DNA of 64,000 nt from contig NZ_NPKH01000016.1 in assembly GCF_002284535.1 (NCBI RefSeq), positions 186,001-250,000 on the forward strand, given 5' to 3'. Position 1 is the first letter of the stretch, and every line of letters begins with the position of its first letter. The stretch is from Mesorhizobium wenxiniae (GTDB taxonomy: Bacteria > Pseudomonadota > Alphaproteobacteria > Rhizobiales > Rhizobiaceae). The notes beneath the pieces were generated by a model. The model saw nothing but the letters and a program-made list of their open reading frames with translations, was not told where the DNA came from and searched no databases. Position numbers and translations under genes: made by a program. This document shows positions 57,786-64,000 of the stretch, one piece after another.

Positions 57786-57808
57786 ATCGATAACTGTCGG
57801 CTATCGAT
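57786..57808. promoter_or_regulatory. LysR-type operator between lysR and the DUF4242 gene
   Basis: ATCGATA (57786-57792) and TATCGAT (57802-57808) form a perfect 7-bp inverted repeat with a 9-nt spacer, followed by CGATAG. It sits 48 bp from the lysR start and 80 bp from the DUF4242 start. The spacing is compatible with the T-N11-A type LysR recognition site. Confidence 0.65.
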
Positions 57809-57888
57809 CGATAGAAAAAATGTCGTTCTCTTTCGCCCGCCGCTGCATTCAACTCCTGTGGTCACTGTTCAAAGGAGGAGATCTGGAA

Positions 57889-58152
57889 ATGACTGTCTAC
57901 ATGGTGGAACGCGACCTCAAGGGCATCAGCATGGAAGCTCTGGGAGATGCGCAGAAGGCGGCGATCAGCCAGGCCGCCGAGATGACGTCCAAGGGCACCG
58001 ACATCAGCTATCTGCGCTCGACCTTCGCACCGGAGGACGGGCGCTGCATGTGCCTGTTTGATGCTGTCTCTGATGCCGACGTGAAGCGTCTAAACGACGA
58101 TGCAGGCCTGCCCTACCACAGAATCGTGCCGGCGCTCGATCTTACGCCATAA
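57889..58152 (+). CDS. DUF4242 domain protein
   Basis: 87 aa from ATG 57889 with a very strong AAAGGAGGAG 8 nt upstream. MTVYMVERDLKGISMEALGD, YLRSTFAPEDGRCMCLFDA and ADVKRLNDDAGLPYHRIVPA match DUF4242 (nickel-binding Cnr-like/ferredoxin-fold small proteins). Function unknown. Probably controlled by the divergent LysR regulator. Confidence 0.88.
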   Translation: MTVYMVERDLKGISMEALGDAQKAAISQAAEMTSKGTDISYLRSTFAPEDGRCMCLFDAVSDADVKRLNDDAGLPYHRIVPALDLTP

Positions 58153-58162
58153 GGCCAGCACG

Positions 58163-58198
58163 ACCGGGCTCGTGATGACCATCCGGGCCCGGTGTTCT
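58163..58198 (+). terminator. Possible terminator after the DUF4242 gene
   Basis: ACCGGGC (58163-58169) and GCCCGGT (58187-58193) form a stem with a 17-nt loop, followed by GTTCTT. The loop is long, so confidence is modest. Confidence 0.45.
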
Positions 58199-58323
58199 TG
58201 CGGATCATGCGCAGCGCGCCAGGCTGATCATTTGGAACGACGGAAAGACCAAGACGTTCGTGCATACTGCATCCGCTAGCCACTGGTTCGACGCGTGTTG
58301 TTCCCAGGAGTCGGAGGCGTACC

Positions 58324-59250
58324 ATGTTTGGCAATTCGGGCATCATCCCTCTGCCTCACCCACTTGAGCGTCGTGTGGATACTCTTGCGCAGTCGTTCAT
58401 GCGCCAGCGGCTCGGATCTCAGATGGACTTCTCGACCCCGGAAGGCGAGCCGGCGCTGTTACCGCCCACCTCGATGTCCTGGCGTATTTTCAAGAACCCT
58501 GTTGCGCTCTTCATCGGCGGGGTTACTGCGGTGCTGCTCGAATTGGCGGAGCCGCGGGTTCGCGACGCCATTTGGCAGCACAGCACATTCCGCTCGCACG
58601 CGCTCCGACGATTACAGCGTACGGGCCTCGCTGCCTTGGTTACGGTCTACGGGCCTCGAACCAAGGCTAAGGCCATGATTGAAGGTGTGGTCAGGATGCA
58701 TGGGCGCGTTTCAGGTCGAACCAGCGAAGGTGAGCCATACCACGCCACCGACCCGGAGTTGCTGGACTGGGTGCAAGCTACGGCCGGGTTTGGTTTCATG
58801 GAGGCGTATCACGTCTATGTGCATCGTCTGCATTTTTTCGAACGGGACGCGATGTTTGCTGAGGCTCGCCCCGTCGCACTTCTCTATGGTGCGGCCGGCT
58901 CGCCCACGTCACAGGCCGAGCTTTACGCGCTGTTCGACGCGATGAGGCAAAGACTCGTCGCGTCGCCGATCGTCTTGGAATTCCTGGAGATCATGGAAGA
59001 CGTTCCCGCCTTGCCGGGAGTGGCTCAACCGCTCCAGCGGCCATTTCTGAAGGCGGCCGTCGAGATCCTACCGCGCTGGGTGCGCAAGCGCTTGGCACTC
59101 GGCGACCGCTGGACCCTGACGCCGTGGGAGCATGCTTTTGTGAAGACTACGGCGGCAATCTGCGAGAGCATCGTGCTTCCTTCATCCCCGGCTGTTCAAT
59201 CGTGCCGTCGCCTCGGCCTTTCCGAGAGCTATCTCTATCGCCGCCGTTGA
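58324..59250 (+). CDS. Oxygenase MpaB family protein (DUF2236)
   Basis: 308 aa with GGAGG before ATG 58324. The DUF2236/MpaB (rubber-oxygenase-like) fold is indicated by VALFIGGVTAVLLELAEPRV, HSTFRSHALRRLQRTGLAAL, MHGRVSGRTSEGEPYHATDP and AYHVYVHRLHFF, which hold conserved His residues likely to bind heme or iron. The substrate is unknown. It is the last gene of the accessory stretch before the c-di-GMP protein. Confidence 0.88.
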   Translation: MFGNSGIIPLPHPLERRVDTLAQSFMRQRLGSQMDFSTPEGEPALLPPTSMSWRIFKNPVALFIGGVTAVLLELAEPRVRDAIWQHSTFRSHALRRLQRTGLAALVTVYGPRTKAKAMIEGVVRMHGRVSGRTSEGEPYHATDPELLDWVQATAGFGFMEAYHVYVHRLHFFERDAMFAEARPVALLYGAAGSPTSQAELYALFDAMRQRLVASPIVLEFLEIMEDVPALPGVAQPLQRPFLKAAVEILPRWVRKRLALGDRWTLTPWEHAFVKTTAAICESIVLPSSPAVQSCRRLGLSESYLYRRR

Positions 59251-59417
59251 TTCAGGCTTGCCAACATTGATGGGGCCGCGCCACGGGTAGGAGACTAAAA
59301 CTTTCAATACTGAGTGACTAGGACGGTTTACTTGCGACCTCCGAGCGCCGGGAAGCGGACCCCCCGCACGTCGCCCAAAGGTGCGCAGCGGACTTGGGAC
59401 AACCGACATGCACAAAA

Positions 59418-62306
59418 TCAAGCCTGAGCCAGCGGATACTGTTCCTTCAGCGTCTTCAGCACCTGATCGCCGGGCATCGGCGCGCCGAACATGAAGCTCT
59501 GCACATATTCGCAGCCCATCTGGCGCAGTTCGAGCGCATCGCTTTCATCCGAAATGCCCTCGGCCACGACCGAAAGGCCGAGTTCATGCGCCATGTTGAC
59601 CATGGATTTAAGCAGCACCGCGCGCTTCGGTGTCGCGTCGTCGACAAAGCTCTTGTCGATTTTGATCGTGTCGAAGGGAAAGCGCGTCAGATAGGCCAGT
59701 GAGGAATAGCCGGTGCCGAAATCGTCCAGCGACAGGCCGATGCCAAGCTTCTTCAGCTTGTTCAGCACATGGGCTGTCTGCTCGGGATTGTCCATCACCA
59801 GCGATTCGGTGAGTTCGAGCCGGAAGCAGCGCGGCTTCAGGTTGGCCCGCGCGATCACCGAGCGGACGTCGCTGACCAGATCGCGGCGGATGAGCTGACG
59901 GCTGGACAGATTGACCGAAACCGACAGCGGCGCGTCGCCGATCTGCTTTTGCCATCCCGCCAGATCTTCGGCGGCCTGTTGCATAGCGAACAGGCCAAGC
60001 TGCACGATCAGGCCGCAGCTCTCGGCGACCGGGATGAAATCGCCCGGCGGGATCATGCCGCGGCGCGGATGGTCCCAGCGCAAAAGCGCCTCGAAGCCGG
60101 CAACACTGCCGTCTTCCAGCCGCACGATGGGCTGGTAGGCGAGTGTGAATTCGCGCCGTTCGATGGCGCGGCGCAGGTCGGACTCGAACTGCAGCCGGTC
60201 GGTGCCGACGGTCCGGAAGGCGGGGCGGAACGGCTCGATCCTATCGCCGCCAAATCGTTTGGCCTGGTGCATGGCAAGCTCGGCGTCCTTGACCATGTCC
60301 TCGGCCGAACTCTGCGCCGAGGTCCAGGTGACCAGCCCGATCGAGGCGGTCAGCACGATCTCGCGCTTGGCAAAGGTGATCGGATTGTTGATCGCATGCT
60401 TGATGGCGTCGGCAACGGCTGCGATGCGGGCCGGGTCCTGTTCGGAAAGCAGCATCAGCGCGAACTGGTCGCCGGCAAAGCGCGACAGCGAATCCTTCGG
60501 CTTGAGCAACCGGTGCAGCCGGCGCGCAACCGTCAGCAGGATGGTATCGCCGGCCGAGATGCCGAGCCCGTCATTGACCTGCTTGAACCGGTCGATGTCG
60601 ATGACGAAGACGGTCGGACGCACTTTCTCTTCCGTGCGCGCGATCGAAATGATCGCCTCCAGCCGATTCATCAGCAATTCCCGGTTCGGCAGGCCAGTCA
60701 GATTGTCATGCACGGCATCGTGCAGCAGCCTCTCCTCGGACTTTTTCTGCTCCGTCACGTCGACCATGGTGCCGACGCAGCGGATGACCTCGCCGTCCGA
60801 TCCGATCACCGGCCGTGCGCGCAGCGAAAACCAGTGATAGTGCCCGTCGGCGCCGCGCAGGCGGAAATTCTGCGACACCCGGCCGCGCCGGTGTTCGAGC
60901 ACCACGTCGAGCGTGGTACGGAACGTGTCGCGGTCGTCGGCATGAAGTACCGGCAGCCAGTTGCGAGCAGCTCCGCCCAGGCTGTCGGGCGCAAGTCCAA
61001 GCTGGATGCTGACATCCGGCCTGGTGACGACGCGGTCGCGCATCACGTCCCAGTCCCACACCGTGTCGCCCGATCCGGCGACGGCCAGCGCCTGCCGTTC
61101 GAGATCGGAGAACAGGCCCTGATGTAGTGCGCCGCCGGCAAAGGCGTGCTGCATGACGGTGAAGCCGATCAGCAGGATGATTAGGATCAGCCCGCCGCCC
61201 AGTGCCGGCTGGGCGATGTCGTTGTCGAGCATGCCGGTGATCGCCATCCACGACCCGCATAGCCACAACAGGACCATGACCCAACTGGGCACCAGCATGA
61301 TGGCACGGTCGTAGCCGCGTATGCCGAGGAAGATGATCAGGCCGAGGCCGGTCAGCGCGGTGGCGGCGAAGGACAGCCTGGCGATGCCGGCGGCGACCGC
61401 CGGATCGACGATCGCAACGCCAGCGATCAGCAGCAGCCCCAGAATCCAGACCAGCGCGCCGTAACTGAAATGGCCGTGCCATCGGTTGAGGTTGAGATAG
61501 GCGAACAGGAACACCACGAAGGTCGCCGCAAGCGCCACCTCCGTTCCGGCTCGCCACATCTGCTCGTTGCCGGGCGATATTTCCAGGACCTTGTTGAGAA
61601 AGCCGAAATCGATGCAGATATAGGCGAGCACCGCCCAGGCGAGTGCTGCGGTTGCCGGGAACATCGAGGTCCCCTTGACCACGAAAAGGATGGTCAGGAA
61701 CAGCGCCAGAAGGCCGGCGATGCCGATGACGATGCCGCGAAACAGCGTGTAGGAATTGACCGAGTCCTTGTAGGATTCCGGATCCCATAGATAGACCTGC
61801 GGCAGTTTGGGCGAGGCAAGTTCGGCAATAAAGGTGATCACCGTTCCGGGGTTCAGCGTCACCCGGAACACATCGGCGTCGGGACTGCTCTGGCGGTCAA
61901 GCGCGAAGCCCTCGCTGGGCGTGATCGCGGCAATGCGGGTCGAGCCGAGATCCGGCCAGAAGATGCCGGAATTCACCAGCCGGAAATGCGGTGCGACAAT
62001 CAGCCTGTCGAGCTGCTGGTCGGTGGTGTTGGCAAGCGCGAACACCGCCCAGTCGCCGGTCGAGCGCGCATCATTGGCCTCGACCTCGATGCGCCGCACG
62101 ATGCCGTCCGGGCCTGGAGCGGTCGACACCTGAAAGTTCTCGCCCTGGTTGCGGTAGATTTCGACGGCGCCCGAAAGGTCGAGCGCCACGTCGTCGCGGG
62201 CGATCTTGATCGGCTCGACGGCGAAGGCCGAGGACGCCGCGCAGAGCACGACGATTGCCGTCAGCACAAAGGCGAACAACGACCCGATTCGCAGGAAATT
62301 CGTCAA
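59418..62306 (-). CDS. Membrane-bound PAS-GGDEF-EAL protein (c-di-GMP, GGDEF motif degenerate)
   Basis: 962 aa. A signal-like helix (residues 8-29) and periplasmic sensor domain are followed by about seven to eight helices (about 185-395, 7TMR-DISM-like), then a PAS/PAC domain (WDWDVMRDRVVTRPD; GTMVDVTEQKKSEERL). The GGDEF site reads SRFAGDQFALML, so the G-G-D/E-E-F signature is broken (AGDQF), whereas the EAL domain has FEALLRWDHPRRG and LSLDDFGTGYSSLAYL, typical of active phosphodiesterases. I predict c-di-GMP hydrolysis with a regulatory GGDEF domain. No adjacent flagellar or exopolysaccharide genes help. Confidence 0.93.
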   Translation of the reverse strand: MTNFLRIGSLFAFVLTAIVVLCAASSAFAVEPIKIARDDVALDLSGAVEIYRNQGENFQVSTAPGPDGIVRRIEVEANDARSTGDWAVFALANTTDQQLDRLIVAPHFRLVNSGIFWPDLGSTRIAAITPSEGFALDRQSSPDADVFRVTLNPGTVITFIAELASPKLPQVYLWDPESYKDSVNSYTLFRGIVIGIAGLLALFLTILFVVKGTSMFPATAALAWAVLAYICIDFGFLNKVLEISPGNEQMWRAGTEVALAATFVVFLFAYLNLNRWHGHFSYGALVWILGLLLIAGVAIVDPAVAAGIARLSFAATALTGLGLIIFLGIRGYDRAIMLVPSWVMVLLWLCGSWMAITGMLDNDIAQPALGGGLILIILLIGFTVMQHAFAGGALHQGLFSDLERQALAVAGSGDTVWDWDVMRDRVVTRPDVSIQLGLAPDSLGGAARNWLPVLHADDRDTFRTTLDVVLEHRRGRVSQNFRLRGADGHYHWFSLRARPVIGSDGEVIRCVGTMVDVTEQKKSEERLLHDAVHDNLTGLPNRELLMNRLEAIISIARTEEKVRPTVFVIDIDRFKQVNDGLGISAGDTILLTVARRLHRLLKPKDSLSRFAGDQFALMLLSEQDPARIAAVADAIKHAINNPITFAKREIVLTASIGLVTWTSAQSSAEDMVKDAELAMHQAKRFGGDRIEPFRPAFRTVGTDRLQFESDLRRAIERREFTLAYQPIVRLEDGSVAGFEALLRWDHPRRGMIPPGDFIPVAESCGLIVQLGLFAMQQAAEDLAGWQKQIGDAPLSVSVNLSSRQLIRRDLVSDVRSVIARANLKPRCFRLELTESLVMDNPEQTAHVLNKLKKLGIGLSLDDFGTGYSSLAYLTRFPFDTIKIDKSFVDDATPKRAVLLKSMVNMAHELGLSVVAEGISDESDALELRQMGCEYVQSFMFGAPMPGDQVLKTLKEQYPLAQA

Positions 62307-62308
62307 AA

Positions 62309-62905
62309 TTAGTCCTTCGTTCCCGCGCCCGGCGGATCGTCTTCGATCCGGGCGTAGAGGTAGTGGTCCTGCCAGATGCCATTGATCCTGAGATAGGATC
62401 GCAGAAGTCCTTCGCGCCGGAATCCGGCTTTTTCAAGCACGCGGATCGACCGGGCATTGTCGGGAATACAGGCAGCTTCGATCCGGTGCAACCTCAGCGT
62501 ATCGAAGGCGAAGCGCGTCACGACCTTGACCGCGTCGGTCATCAGACCACGGCCGCTGTAGCGCTCGCCGATCCAGTAGCCGATATGGCCGCTTTGCGCG
62601 ACGCCATGGCGGATGTTGCCGAGGGTGATGCCTCCGACAAGCTTGCCGCTGCCTTTCTCGAAGATGAAGAAGGCTATGGCCGTTCCCTGCGCATAATCTT
62701 CGCGATAGCGGCTGAGGCGATGCCGCCAGGCCGTGCGGTCGAGCTCGTCGGGGTTCCACCGCGGCTCCCACGGCTCCAGGAAGGCGCGGCTTTCCCCGCG
62801 CAGCACCGACCATTCGCGGTAGTCGTTGGTCAGCGGCACGCGCAGCGTGACCCGGTCACCCTTCAGTGCCGGCAGGTCACGGCGAAAGAAAGGGAGCGCG
62901 AACAT
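62309..62905 (-). CDS. GNAT family N-acetyltransferase (RimJ/RimL-like)
   Basis: 198 aa from ATG 62905 (MFALPFFRRDLPALKGDRVT). Acetyl-CoA-binding and substrate segments are visible: GYWIGERYSGRGLMTDAVKV, LRLHRIEAACIPDNARSIRV and EKAGFRREGLLRSYLRING. This resembles ribosomal-protein N-acetyltransferases. The stop is 2 bp from the start of the downstream EAL gene, so the two are probably co-transcribed with the M16 peptidase gene upstream. Confidence 0.93.
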   Translation of the reverse strand: MFALPFFRRDLPALKGDRVTLRVPLTNDYREWSVLRGESRAFLEPWEPRWNPDELDRTAWRHRLSRYREDYAQGTAIAFFIFEKGSGKLVGGITLGNIRHGVAQSGHIGYWIGERYSGRGLMTDAVKVVTRFAFDTLRLHRIEAACIPDNARSIRVLEKAGFRREGLLRSYLRINGIWQDHYLYARIEDDPPGAGTKD

Positions 62906-62921
62906 GACGCTTTGATGGACT

Positions 62922-64000
62922 TTAGCCGGCGAGCTTTCGGGCCGTGGTCTGCGTGCCCGAAAGCGATTCGAGGACCGCCTCATAGGGAGCGAGCGTACCC
63001 ACCGGTCCGACGGCAGTCAGCGTCGGCTTGGTCGAAAACAGCCGTGACGACAGGTCCGTCAGGCGCTCGACCGTCAGCGCCGACAGCCGTTCCATCAGCT
63101 CTTCCTTGGCGATCGGCCGGCCGAACAGCAGCATTTGCCGGGCGATCTGCGAGGCGCGGCTGGCCGGGCTTTCGGCGGACATGATCAGGCCTGCACGGTA
63201 CTGGGCACGTGCCCGGTCGAGTTCCTCCTGCAGGATGTTCTCGCCGACCTTCTGCAACTCGTCGATGACCACCGGCACCAGCTCGGCGATGTCGCTCTGA
63301 CCGGTCGCGGCATGGACGCCGAATATGCCGGTATCGGAAAAGCCCCAGTGGAAGGCATAGACCGAATAGCACAGCCCGCGCTTTTCGCGGACCTCCTGGA
63401 ATAGACGCGACGACATGCCGCCGCCAAGGATCATCGACAGGACCTGCGAGGCGTAGAAGTCGCGTACATGATAGGCGCGGCCCTCGAATCCCAGGACGAT
63501 CTGCGCGTCCATCAGGTCGCGGTCCTCACGGAAATCGCCGCCGACATATTGCGCAAATTGCGGCATCGTGTTGTCGGACTTGCTGCGGAAACCGCCAAGG
63601 TGCTTCTCGACCTCGCGCACGAAATTGTCGTGCTTGATGTCGCCGGCGGCGACGACCACCATGCGCTCGGCGCCATATTGCCGTTCGATGAATTTGTGCA
63701 ATTGCTTCGAGGTGAAGGATTTGACGGTTTCCGGCGTGCCGAGGATTGAGCGGCCGATCGTCTGGTGGCGAAAAGCCGTCTCGGTGAAGCGGTCGAAGAC
63801 GATGTCGTCGGGCGTATCGTGAGCGGCGCCGATCTCCTGCAGGATCACATGCTGCTCCGCGCTCCAGCTCCTGCGGGTCGAACTCGGATTCCTGCAAGAT
63901 GTCGGAGAGGATATCGACGGCCAGGGGCACGTCGTCGCTCAGCACCCTGGCATAATAGGAGGTGGTCTCGACACTGGTAGCGGCATTGATCTCGCCGCCG
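62922..64000 (-). pseudogene. Frameshifted M16 (pitrilysin-family) zinc peptidase, cut by the window end
   Basis: From 63848 to 62922 an intact frame reads ILQEIGAAHDTPDDIVFDRF, GGGMSSRLFQEVREKRGLCY and ends normally. Upstream, to the window end, another frame reads MLSDDVPLAVDILSDILQES then FDPQELERGA. The two join at GAGCGC-GGAGC around 63857-63858; family proteins have QELEREQHVILQEIG at this join, and deleting one G (C on the plus strand) restores it. It is either a true frameshift or a sequencing error. The N-terminal HxxEH zinc site is outside the window. M16 peptidases process proteins or peptides in the cytoplasm or periplasm. Confidence 0.85.

Noticed and set aside
59182..59421. 79-codon minus-strand frame between the MpaB-like and EAL genes
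   Set aside because: It overlaps the MpaB-like gene end, has Arg/Ser/Pro-rich low-complexity translation and no recognised motif.
59769..61127. 452-codon plus-strand frame inside the GGDEF-EAL gene
   Set aside because: Antisense shadow; the minus-strand product has complete domain motifs.

Overview
The window is GC-rich chromosomal DNA from an alphaproteobacterium of the Hyphomicrobiales, most likely Mesorhizobium or a close relative. The basis is gene content (IalB, DUF6101, DUF1344, GFA, RibBX-type ribB, NADH-type FabI, the ctaC-ctaD-ctaB-coxF-ctaG-ctaE block) and rhizobial-type intergenic hairpin repeats. I infer this from recognition; no search was run. It is mostly housekeeping DNA with a few accessory islands. 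I see no tRNA, rRNA, CRISPR array, transposase or phage genes.

Layout. 1-1489 is the 3' part of a TPR protein. 1615-6061 is glyQ and glyS, the two subunits of glycyl-tRNA synthetase, separated by a 524-bp unit holding a DUF559 nuclease-like gene between inverted halves of a palindromic repeat. Related repeats lie in frame inside glyQ (one hairpin) and glyS (two full elements). 6092-13910: Sua5, a GlcD-like FAD oxidase, DUF6101, ubiA, purD, a GH25-like protein and a small Cys-rich protein. 14034-23767: acyl-CoA dehydrogenase and enoyl-CoA hydratase, pdxH, a lipoprotein, a DnaJ-like chaperone, fabI, a histidine phosphatase, DUF1344, aroC and ribB. 23826-25813: a divergent MFS/TetR pair with three operator-like sites. 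25963-30499: HDAC-like, xseB, DUF2277, pirin and dxs. 31108-35692: an orphan peptide-binding protein, a cyclase-TPR-HEAT protein and a GFA protein. 35859-37891: tlyA and an RNA methyltransferase. 37978-39334: a Xre/MbcA-RES toxin-antitoxin pair whose toxin has lost its normal stop. 38993-41109: tldD and ialB. 41475-50697: cytochrome c oxidase and assembly genes running into ispH-thrB-rnhA. 50740-55306: histidine phosphatase, DUF2938, peroxiredoxin, DsbD N-domain protein, YqgE and an SLT protein. 55606-59250: methyltransferase, LysR remnant, LysR/DUF4242 divergent pair and an MpaB-like oxygenase. 59418-64000: a GGDEF/EAL protein, a GNAT acetyltransferase and a frameshifted M16 peptidase cut by the window end.

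How the genes work together. The aa3-type oxidase block contains structural subunits (ctaC, ctaD, ctaE), heme O synthesis (ctaB) and copper/heme assembly factors (ctaG, surf1), largely overlapping and probably co-transcribed in segments. The isoprenoid pathway is represented by dxs and ispH, and ubiquinone synthesis by ubiA.

The most interesting signal is the repeat family at the glyQ-glyS locus. The DUF559 unit could be the cargo-bearing form of the small elements that sit in frame in glyS. This is inference from sequence architecture and has not been tested.
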